A stretch of DNA of 13,497 nt from contig JAJYBW010000040.1 in the NCBI GenBank assembly GCA_021778815.1, forward strand, positions 1-13,497, written 5' to 3'. The notes beneath the pieces were generated by a model, which searched no databases, was not told where the DNA came from, and saw nothing but the letters and a program-made list of their open reading frames with translations. The position numbers and the translations under genes are program-made. Below are positions 7,323 to 13,497 of the stretch, one piece after another. Position 1 is the first letter of the stretch; every line of letters starts with the position of its first letter. Origin of the DNA: Acidobacteriota bacterium (GTDB taxonomy: Bacteria > Acidobacteriota > Terriglobia > Terriglobales > Acidobacteriaceae).

Positions 7323-8087
7323 ATGGCGATCCTCGATCTATTCAGCCTGCGAGGCAAAAACGCCTTGGTGACGGGTTCGTCCCAGGGTCTGGGCGCGGGC
7401 ATGGCCCTTGCACTTGCACAAGCCGGCGCCAATGTGACCTTGCACGGTCATAAGGACGTCTCGAAATCGACGATCACAGAAATCGAGAAAACAGGCGTTC
7501 GATCCATCTCGGTGACCGGAAACGTCCGTGACCCGGCCGTCTGCACACGCATTGTCGACGAGACGGTGGACGCCTTCGGCTCTATCGATATTCTGGTGAA
7601 TAACGCGGGCACCATTCGACGCGCACCCGCTGCTGAACATTCCCATGAATTCTGGGCGACTGTCATCGATACCAATCTCAACAGCGTCTTTTACCTGAGC
7701 CAGTATGCCGGCACAAAAATGCTCGCGCAGGGATCCGGCAAGATCATCAATATCGCTTCCATGCTGACGTTTCAGGGCGGCATTCTCGTTCCCAGTTACG
7801 CCGCCGCCAAAGGCGCCGTCGGTCAACTCACCAAGGCGCTTGCCAATGAGTGGGCTTCCAAACGAGTGAATGTGAATGCCATCGCGCCCGGTTATATGGA
7901 GACGGCCAACACCGCTCCGTTGCGCGCCGATGAAGAACGCTCGAAGGCTATCCTCGGCCGAATTCCCGCAGGAAGATGGGGCCTGCCGTCAGACCTGGCT
8001 GGCGCGGCCATATTCTTGGCTTCGGCCGCCAGCGATTACGTCCACGGACATATTCTGATTGTCGACGGCGGTTGGCTTTGCCGCTAG
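7323..8087 (+). CDS. kduD: 2-dehydro-3-deoxy-D-gluconate 5-dehydrogenase (KduD-like SDR)
   Basis: A 254-residue short-chain dehydrogenase/reductase. KduD interconverts 2,5-diketo-3-deoxygluconate and KDG with NAD(H), in the breakdown of 4-deoxy-5-ketouronate derived from pectin or other uronans. The Rossmann glycine motif TGSSQGLG is at residues 17-24 and NNAG at 93-96. The catalytic Ser146 is in IINIASML and the YxxxK pair is Tyr159-Lys163. The segments NIASMLTFQGG, NVNAIAPGYM, LRADEERS and RIPAGRWGLPSDL match the recalled Escherichia coli KduD sequence almost residue for residue, as does the VDGGWL ending. Length equals the family norm. It lies 173 bases after the cytochrome gene on the same strand and may have its own promoter. 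No kduI, kdgK or eda neighbour is visible in the window. Gluconate 5-dehydrogenase is the main alternative within this SDR group. Confidence 0.9.
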   Translation: MAILDLFSLRGKNALVTGSSQGLGAGMALALAQAGANVTLHGHKDVSKSTITEIEKTGVRSISVTGNVRDPAVCTRIVDETVDAFGSIDILVNNAGTIRRAPAAEHSHEFWATVIDTNLNSVFYLSQYAGTKMLAQGSGKIINIASMLTFQGGILVPSYAAAKGAVGQLTKALANEWASKRVNVNAIAPGYMETANTAPLRADEERSKAILGRIPAGRWGLPSDLAGAAIFLASAASDYVHGHILIVDGGWLCR

Positions 8088-8152
8088 CAATTCATTGTTC
8101 GATGTTCTATTGAGCCACCCAGTGATTCCCCGCGAGCCACTCTCCCGGCCGG

Positions 8153-8446
8153 TCACTTTTTCGACTTAGGATTTTTTCTCACGACCCGTAAGCCGTTCGA
8201 TGGTGGCTTTTGCGTCGACTTGCCCTTCAGGGCGACGAGTTTCCGGATCTCGGCCACGGATACGCTGTCCCAAAACTCGGTCTTGTCATCTGGAGAGTTG
8301 AACTGCATCGACCACTGCCAACCCAAGGAATCTTCCAATCGGCTGACAAGCAGGGCGGGATGCATCGCAGGATAGCGCGCCGCCAGCACATCCCAGGCTT
8401 TTTGTGCATGTTGACCGCTGCGAGGTCGAACGCTATAGGTTGCCAT
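8153..8446 (-). CDS. Small hypothetical protein with basic C-terminal tail
   Basis: I do not recognise this 97-residue product. It starts at ATG 8446 with GGAAGG 6 bases upstream. Residues 1-70 look like a compact alpha/beta domain: a helix around HAQKAWDVLAARYPAMHPA (13-31), then LEDSLGWQWSMQF (37-49) and FWDSVSVAEIRKLVAL (58-73). The last 25 residues are Lys/Arg/Pro rich and probably disordered, so nucleic acid binding is conceivable. No signal peptide or membrane segment is seen. The gene is convergent with the kduD-like gene (65-base gap) and divergent from the AsmA gene. The good ribosome site and protein-like composition favour a real gene. Confidence 0.6.
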   Translation of the reverse strand: MATYSVRPRSGQHAQKAWDVLAARYPAMHPALLVSRLEDSLGWQWSMQFNSPDDKTEFWDSVSVAEIRKLVALKGKSTQKPPSNGLRVVRKNPKSKK

Positions 8447-8640
8447 CGGTGACCTTCCATGACTGGATGCTTTGCATTGCGAGCCGCTCGATCCTTATGG
8501 AGTTTATCGTGGCTTTGTTCACTCTGCTGCCTTAGCTGAAGGAGTAGACTGCCTCCACAGGGTTACTGACTCTTCTTGTGTTCAGGAAGTTTCCACAGAT
8601 CCCACTTCAACGCTCCCTATTGCATCTAAGGAGCATCTTC

Positions 8641-8645
8641 GGAGG
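8641..8645 (+). promoter_or_regulatory. Ribosome binding site of the AsmA-family gene
   Basis: GGAGG lies 7 bases before ATG at 8653. The frame is open upstream to a GTG at 8578, but this site and the membrane anchor right after it fix the start at 8653. Confidence 0.65.
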
Positions 8646-8652
8646 TTCCGCC

Positions 8653-10299
8653 ATGAAACGCATCCTTACCATTGCCGGCGCTGTGCTGGGCGTGTTCATC
8701 CTTATCCTGATCCTGATTCCGGTCTTCATCAGCGGCAATACCTTCCGCCCCAAGCTTGAATCGATGGCCTCTCAGGCCCTCGGTCGCAACGTGCAGATCG
8801 GCAACCTGGGCTTCTCGCTGCTTTCCGGCTCTCTGACCGCCGACAACCTCTCCATCGCAGATGATCCCAATTTTAGCCAGTCGCCATTCCTCACAGCCAC
8901 CTCTCTCAAAATCGGCGTCAAGGTCTGGCCGCTCATTACCTCCAAGCAACTCGAAGTCACCAGCATCGCAATCGACAAGCCGGTGGTTCACCTGATCTCA
9001 AACGCGTCCAACCAGTGGAACTATTCCACCTTGGCCAACACCCGGAACTCGACACCCAGCCAGCCGTCATCGCAGGGAACTACCAATTTCACTGTGGGCG
9101 AGCTTGATATTAACGACGGCCAGGTCACGATGATGTCCGCTGGCGCCAAATCTCCCAGCGTCTACAGCAATGTGAAACTCCTGACCAAAAACTTCTCCCT
9201 TTTCTCCGCATTCCCAGTCACGCTGTCAGCGGACCTGCCGGGCGGCGGCACCATGAAGCTGACTGGTACGGTGGGTCCCGTCAACTCGACAAACGCCACG
9301 TTCACCCCTGTCGAAGCCGACGTCACCGTCGACTCCTTCGACATTGCGAAGAGTGGGTTTGTGGAGCCCTCCAGCGGATTGAGCGGCCTAGTCGACCTGA
9401 CCAATCACCTGAGCGCCGCCAACGCCAAGGCTCACCTGAAGGGTGTCGCTACCATGCGCAGACTAAAGTTAGCCGCCAACGGCGCGCCTTCGCCTGTACC
9501 CATTTCGATGGACTTCGACCTGGACTACAGCATGCCTGACACCTCCGGCACATTGAATAGCGGGCTGCTCCATATAGGTCATGCCCAGGCCAACGTGAAA
9601 GGCACCTTCGTTAGCAAGGCGGCGATGACCTCCATCGACATGAATGCTGCCGGTCAGGATATGCCTATGGATGACATCGTCGCTGCTCTTCCTGCCTTCG
9701 GCGTGATCCTGCCCTCCGGGTCTACACTCCGCGGTGGAACCTTGAGCATGAATGTTCACGGTCAAGGCCCGACTTCCGCGCTTGTTGCCATGGGCAACGT
9801 AGGAGCGTTCAACACCCGGCTGGCTGGATTTGACCTTGGCTCCAAGCTCTCCGCCGTCTCCAAACTTACAGGCGCTCACTTCCCCAGCGGCGACACCCAG
9901 ATTCAGCGCCTGACCAGCAACGTCAACTACAGTCCAGCCGGAATCCAGGCTTCCAATATAGTTCTCGTCGTAGTCGGCATCGGCCAGGTGACAGGCAGCG
10001 GCACGATGAGCGCCAACAATGCTCTCAACTTCCACCTCGTCGCCCAGCTCAGTTCCGGCGGCAGCATCCTTGGAAATTCATTGGGCAAGAGTATATCCAT
10101 GGCAAAGCTTCCGTTCGCCGTACAGGGAACTGCCAGCCAGCCGAAGATCATTCCTGACGTCGGCGGCATCGTGGGCGGCGCCGTCACCGGTTTAGCCGGC
10201 TCCCTTGGAGGCGTGACAAAAGGAGGCGTTGGAAACGCGGGAACGGCCACGCAACAACTTAGTAAGGGGCTGGGCAGCTTCCTGAACAAGAAGTACTAG
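8653..10299 (+). CDS. AsmA-family envelope protein
   Basis: A 548-residue protein with a short cytoplasmic N-terminus (MKR), one transmembrane helix (about 4-27) and a large periplasmic part. The segment after the helix, SGNTFRPKLESMASQALGRNVQIGNLGFSLLSGSLTADNLSIADDP (split over residues 27-72), is the classic AsmA opening; it is followed by LTATSLKIGVKVWPLI and IDKPVVHL. A Ser/Thr/Asn-rich linker lies near 122-142. The repeated beta-strand pattern continues, with an AsmA-like C-terminal region at about 380-500 that includes the PFAVQGTASQPKIIPD segment. A Gly-rich tail follows (about 502-540). AsmA-type proteins form groove-like beta structures, and larger relatives carry lipids between inner and outer membranes, so a role in envelope lipid homeostasis is likely. 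Length is close to that of the standard AsmA family. No partner gene is adjacent. A T7 run at 10319-10325 follows the stop, without a clear stem. Confidence 0.9.
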   Translation: MKRILTIAGAVLGVFILILILIPVFISGNTFRPKLESMASQALGRNVQIGNLGFSLLSGSLTADNLSIADDPNFSQSPFLTATSLKIGVKVWPLITSKQLEVTSIAIDKPVVHLISNASNQWNYSTLANTRNSTPSQPSSQGTTNFTVGELDINDGQVTMMSAGAKSPSVYSNVKLLTKNFSLFSAFPVTLSADLPGGGTMKLTGTVGPVNSTNATFTPVEADVTVDSFDIAKSGFVEPSSGLSGLVDLTNHLSAANAKAHLKGVATMRRLKLAANGAPSPVPISMDFDLDYSMPDTSGTLNSGLLHIGHAQANVKGTFVSKAAMTSIDMNAAGQDMPMDDIVAALPAFGVILPSGSTLRGGTLSMNVHGQGPTSALVAMGNVGAFNTRLAGFDLGSKLSAVSKLTGAHFPSGDTQIQRLTSNVNYSPAGIQASNIVLVVVGIGQVTGSGTMSANNALNFHLVAQLSSGGSILGNSLGKSISMAKLPFAVQGTASQPKIIPDVGGIVGGAVTGLAGSLGGVTKGGVGNAGTATQQLSKGLGSFLNKKY

Positions 10300-10348
10300 A
10301 TTTGAAATGGTCGAAACGTTTTTTTGGGTTCGCAGAGAGAAATAGGCG

Positions 10349-10398
10349 CCTCATCTAACCCCCGCGGCCAACTGCTTGGGGAAACGCACCGTATGAGG
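10349..10398 (+). other. Possible structured RNA element (nested hairpin)
   Basis: CCTCAT (10349-10354) can pair with ATGAGG (10393-10398). Inside it CCCC (within 10359-10363) can pair with GGGG (10378-10381), giving a nested stem with internal loops. There is no recognisable riboswitch consensus, so this is only a candidate. Confidence 0.2.
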
Positions 10399-10566
10399 TG
10401 AGCTGCGGCATGCTCCGTATCGTTCTTTTCAGTCATTCTCACACGTTCCAGATTGAAGCTTGGGCCTGTGGTTCGAACTGGCGATATCACATGCCTCTCT
10501 ATCCCCTTGCGATCAGCGTGGAGTGCGTTTTCTTCATTCCCTTGGGGCCGCTTTTCTTTAGTTGCT

Positions 10567-10588
10567 AATGTTCTTAAAGAATGTTCTT
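10567..10588 (+). repeat. Tandem direct repeat AATGTTCTT x2
   Basis: Two perfect 9-base copies (10567-10575 and 10580-10588) are separated by AAAG, so the copies start 13 bases apart. They lie about 245 bases upstream of the receptor gene. They could be a regulator binding pair, though 13 bases is not a whole number of helical turns. Confidence 0.4.
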
Positions 10589-10721
10589 GCCATTTGCCTT
10601 GTGTGCTTGGTAGCTTGGTATGCATTCATTGACTTCCTGACTTCAAGACGTCTGTTTTCACCATCTGTCGTTATCAAATGCTTTTCTGTTCAACTGGCCG
10701 TCGCCCAAGGGAATCTTTTTG

Positions 10722-10727
10722 TTGACA
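10722..10727 (+). promoter_or_regulatory. Candidate -35 box of the TonB receptor gene
   Basis: TTGACA is a perfect sigma70 -35 hexamer 104 bases before the ATG. The best -10 at usual spacing is TAGTAC (18-base spacer), which is poor, so the promoter is weak, activator-dependent or wrongly assigned. Confidence 0.3.
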
Positions 10728-10831
10728 GCACCGTAAGAAGAAACCTAGTACCTTATGCACGCTGGGCTGGGCTGGAATTGGTTCGCAAAGACAATTGTTT
10801 CTGTAGCAATGACATTTTCGGAGGTTTGGGG

Positions 10832-13497
10832 ATGCGCAAAAAACGCATATTTTCAGCAGCGGCCCTCGGTGCCGTACTGCTTGTTTTTTCACTAGTCAGT
10901 CAATCGGCCTGGAGCCAGAACGTGACAGCCGCTATCGTCGGTACCATCACGGATCCGGCGGGTGCTGCGGTTTCCGGAGCTACGATCACAGCCAAATCAG
11001 TAGAGCGCGGCACCACCTATACCGGGGTGACAAATAATTCCGGCCTGTATCGAATTTCATCGGTTCCAGTGGGCACCTATACTCTTACGGTTGACAAAAG
11101 CGGATTTTCGACGGCCGCGCACGAGCCGTTTGTCTTGACAGTGGATCAAGTGGCCCGTATCGATGTCGCCCTCAGTCTCGGAAAGCAGACCCAGACAGTA
11201 CAAGTCTCCGGCATGGCTCCAATGTTGGCAACCCAAACCACGCAGGTCGACACAGTCATCAATGCCGCAACCAACGACGAGATGCCGCTCGCAGCGCGCA
11301 ACTACGTGCAACTCACGTTGCTCGCGCCGGGTTCTGTCTCGACCGATCCAAGCAGCTTCAATAACGGCAATAATACCGCCGGCTACGGCGGCCGTCCGCT
11401 GATCAACGGTAACCGTGAGCAGGCCAATAACTTCCTGCTGGACGGCATGGATAATAACCAGGTGTCGGATAACCTGCTGGGTTACGCGCCGGCCCCTGAT
11501 GCCATTGAAGAGTTCAACCTGATCACCAACAATGCCCCGGCAGAATTTGGCAACTTTGAGGGCGGCATCGTCAACGCCACCATCAAGTCAGGTACCAACA
11601 GCTTCCATGGGGATGTCTGGGAGTATTTCCGCAATGATGTCTTGAACGCGAACCAATGGTCGAGCGGATTCAATCCCAGCAATGTCCTGCCAAAGAACAA
11701 GATTCGCTGGAATATGTTCGGTTTCACTGCCGGCGGCCCCATCCTGAAAAACAAGCTCTTCTTCTTTGCGGATTATCAAGGGCAACGTTACGACAACCCA
11801 AGCTCAACGGGTTTTATTACGCTCTTCACAGCGGCAGAACGCAACGGCGACTTCAGTGCAGTCTGCAGTGCCGGCTTTGACAGCAATGGAATGTGCAAAG
11901 GTACCGGTCAGCTTTACAACCCGTGCGCATCGTCCTCGGCTCCATGCACCTCATCCTCAACCCCGGCTACAACACGGCAGCCGTTTATAAATAATAAAAT
12001 TCCCACTGAAATGATCAGCCCGGTCGCGGCGGCCCTGTTTTCTTCGAGCCTTTACCCCGCGCCGATCAACAATAACCTGCAGAATAACGCGACCAATACA
12101 ACAGCTTCCAAGGAAGACGTGGACCAGGGCGATCTGAAGATCGACTATAGGCCAACCCAGAAGGACACCATTTCGTACCGCTTTACCCGTGCCTATCAGA
12201 ACAATCCGACCGACAACTCATTCGTCTTGTTCTCCAACAGCTATGGAACCGCGCCGATTTTGAACACTGTCGGTGACTGGACCAGAACTCTGACCAACAA
12301 CCTGTTGAACGATGCCCGCTTTGGCTACAGCCACATTACACTCAACACCGGCAATACCTTTGCTTCAAACGTCGGTCAGTTCGGCAACACGCTAGGAATT
12401 GGCAACGGCAATCCGGCAGGGCTGGACGGCCTGCTGGCTCTGAACTTTTCCAACTCATTTGCCAACAACATTGGCGCTGCAGAGTCGACCCAGAGTTTTG
12501 ACGACCACGTCTGGGAGGCTGAAGATGGGCTGACCTGGTCCCATGGACGCCACACGTTCAAATTCGGAGGTCAATGGTGGCGCGACATCATCAAGACCTT
12601 CTACGCCGGTAACAACGGTGAATTGGGCTTGATGGATTTCAACGGTCAGTTTACCGCAACCAACTCCGCATCTGCAGGCGGCGGAACTGGCGACGGTGGG
12701 GCGGACTTTACGCTCGGCCTTCCATACCAGATCGGTCGCGGAACCAGCACTGGTGCCACATGGCAGCAGTCTAGTAACATTATCGGCATCTATGGCGAAG
12801 ACACGTGGCGGGTGACCGATAACCTCACCTTGAACCTCGGCCTCCGCTACGATGCACACACACCTTGGGTTGAAGCCAACAACAAGCAAGCCAACTACAA
12901 CTTCAACACCGGAAACATCGATCTGGCCGGCCAGAACGGAGCCAGCCGGGCACTCTACAACGGCTTCTACGGCGGAAGAGACTTCCAGCCGCGCATCGGA
13001 TTCGCATGGACTCCCGCGATGCTCGGTGGTCGCACTGTAGTCCGCGGCGCATTCACAATTTCCTCCTACATGGAGGGAACAGGCACGAACCTGCGCCTGC
13101 CGTTGAATCCGCCCTTTACTCCGGCTGAAATCAATGCCTCGTACAACAACCTTCCCTTGCCTCTAACCGATTCCAGCACCGGAATTGTGGGTCAAGGCGT
13201 CAACCCGTCCTGCGCGGCTCCGCAGTACGCCTGCTATGCCGGGGCATATCTCCGCATTTGGGATCCCAATGTGCAGCCGGCAATCGCGAATGAATTTAAC
13301 CTGACCGTTCAGCACCAGCTAACGCATTCTTTGACCGCTCAAGTTGGCTATGTGGGTCAGACCGGCCATCACCTGATGGTGCCGTACGACTATGCACAAC
13401 GGGTATTGCAGCCCGGTGGGGCTACAGCACCCAGCCCTTTCTTTGCCAAGAACCTGGACCTCTATGGCGTACTGGGCACGGGCAATACGTCTCTACC
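10832..13497 (+). CDS. TonB-dependent receptor, Oar-like, with carboxypeptidase-regulatory-like domain (runs off right edge)
   Basis: The first 888 residues of an outer membrane TonB-dependent transporter; the frame is open to the window end. ATG is preceded by GGAGG at 7 bases. A Sec signal peptide (basic MRKKR, hydrophobic core, cleavage probably near SAWSQN, residues 26-31) leads into a carboxypeptidase-regulatory-like beta-sandwich at about 33-115, with GTITDPAGAAVSGATI starting at 37. The plug domain follows, with GGRPLINGNREQANNFLLDGMDNN around 188-208, EEFNLITNNAPAEFG and IVNATIKSGTNSFHGDVWEYFRN near 245-268. The rest is the beta-barrel with aromatic-rich strands such as NKLFFFADYQGQRY. 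This architecture is typical of the Oar/CarboxypepD_reg transporters that are greatly expanded in Acidobacteria, full length usually about 1000-1200 residues. Such receptors import oligosaccharides, other large nutrients or chelates; the substrate here is unknown. No SusD-like gene is visible. Confidence 0.95.
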   Translation, partial: MRKKRIFSAAALGAVLLVFSLVSQSAWSQNVTAAIVGTITDPAGAAVSGATITAKSVERGTTYTGVTNNSGLYRISSVPVGTYTLTVDKSGFSTAAHEPFVLTVDQVARIDVALSLGKQTQTVQVSGMAPMLATQTTQVDTVINAATNDEMPLAARNYVQLTLLAPGSVSTDPSSFNNGNNTAGYGGRPLINGNREQANNFLLDGMDNNQVSDNLLGYAPAPDAIEEFNLITNNAPAEFGNFEGGIVNATIKSGTNSFHGDVWEYFRNDVLNANQWSSGFNPSNVLPKNKIRWNMFGFTAGGPILKNKLFFFADYQGQRYDNPSSTGFITLFTAAERNGDFSAVCSAGFDSNGMCKGTGQLYNPCASSSAPCTSSSTPATTRQPFINNKIPTEMISPVAAALFSSSLYPAPINNNLQNNATNTTASKEDVDQGDLKIDYRPTQKDTISYRFTRAYQNNPTDNSFVLFSNSYGTAPILNTVGDWTRTLTNNLLNDARFGYSHITLNTGNTFASNVGQFGNTLGIGNGNPAGLDGLLALNFSNSFANNIGAAESTQSFDDHVWEAEDGLTWSHGRHTFKFGGQWWRDIIKTFYAGNNGELGLMDFNGQFTATNSASAGGGTGDGGADFTLGLPYQIGRGTSTGATWQQSSNIIGIYGEDTWRVTDNLTLNLGLRYDAHTPWVEANNKQANYNFNTGNIDLAGQNGASRALYNGFYGGRDFQPRIGFAWTPAMLGGRTVVRGAFTISSYMEGTGTNLRLPLNPPFTPAEINASYNNLPLPLTDSSTGIVGQGVNPSCAAPQYACYAGAYLRIWDPNVQPAIANEFNLTVQHQLTHSLTAQVGYVGQTGHHLMVPYDYAQRVLQPGGATAPSPFFAKNLDLYGVLGTGNTSL

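Larger units (their letters stand above)
10300..10831. other. 532-base leader region before the TonB receptor gene
   Basis: No convincing separate gene is present. Three things can be pointed out: nested complementary blocks at 10349-10398, a 9-base direct repeat at 10567-10588, and a consensus -35 hexamer at 10722. The receptor frame is also open upstream of its ATG as far back as an ATG at 10568 (88 codons). That stretch is not thought to be translated, because the internal ATG at 10832 has both GGAGG and a signal peptide. Lower GC content in 10540-10760 than in the flanking genes fits a regulatory region. Confidence 0.5.

Noticed and set aside
8121..8161. AGTGA...TCACT followed by TTTTT after the kduD-like gene, as an intrinsic terminator
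   Set aside because: The loop would be 27 bases and the stem only 5 base pairs; too weak to call, though some role in ending transcription is possible.
8578..8652. GTG start at 8578 giving a 25-residue extension of the AsmA protein
   Set aside because: GGAGG and the membrane anchor immediately follow the ATG-8653 logic; the extension has no anchor-compatible features of its own.
9469..10035. 188-codon open frame on the minus strand
   Set aside because: It is fully antisense to the AsmA gene, has no ribosome site and shows no family resemblance; it follows from the codon pattern of the real gene.
10300..10330. T7 run after the AsmA gene as a terminator
   Set aside because: No stable GC-rich stem lies directly upstream of the T run.
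10470..10480. GGTTCGAACTG, similar to a tRNA T-loop
   Set aside because: The flanking bases do not pair into a T stem, and no acceptor or anticodon arm could be found on either strand.
10296..10625. 109-codon minus-strand frame in the receptor leader
   Set aside because: No ribosome site precedes its ATG, the composition looks random and no family is recognised.

Overview
The window looks like a chromosomal segment of a Gram-negative heterotroph, most likely an acidobacterium of the Terriglobia type. This is an inference from gene content: a large Oar-like TonB-dependent receptor with an N-terminal carboxypeptidase-regulatory-like domain, a fused alpha-beta E1 dehydrogenase, a Tat-exported gluconate-2-dehydrogenase-type complex with a multihaem cytochrome, and an AsmA-family protein. 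I see no phage, insertion-sequence, tRNA, rRNA or CRISPR signatures.

Layout. At the left edge the N-terminal 193 codons of a large Lhr-type DEAD/DEAH helicase run leftward out of the window (1-580, minus). Divergent from it is a small NTF2/DUF4440-like protein (707-1114, plus). Convergent with that is a 733-residue fused E1 alpha/beta 2-oxoacid dehydrogenase (1144-3345, minus). After a 512-base gap comes a tightly overlapped three-gene operon (3858-7149, plus). It encodes a Tat-targeted gluconate 2-dehydrogenase subunit 3-like protein, a GMC-family FAD oxidoreductase with a cysteine cluster, and a membrane-anchored cytochrome with nine CXXCH haem motifs. Next is an SDR that closely resembles KduD (7323-8087, plus). 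A 97-residue hypothetical protein (8153-8446, minus) lies divergent to an AsmA-family protein (8653-10299, plus). After a 532-base gap, the first 888 codons of a TonB-dependent receptor (10832 onward, plus) run off the right edge.

How the genes could work together. The three-gene operon looks like a periplasmic sugar or sugar-acid dehydrogenase. The FAD subunit would be carried through the Tat system by its signal-bearing partner and would pass electrons to a NapC/NrfH-like nonahaem cytochrome in place of the usual trihaem cytochrome subunit. KduD, just downstream on the same strand, acts in cytoplasmic uronate breakdown (pectin- or alginate-derived 4-deoxy-5-ketouronate to KDG). The TonB receptor could import an oligosaccharide. 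A link among these into one carbohydrate-oxidation module is suggested only by proximity and chemistry. The operon is the most interesting part of the window; the remaining genes are ordinary for such genomes.
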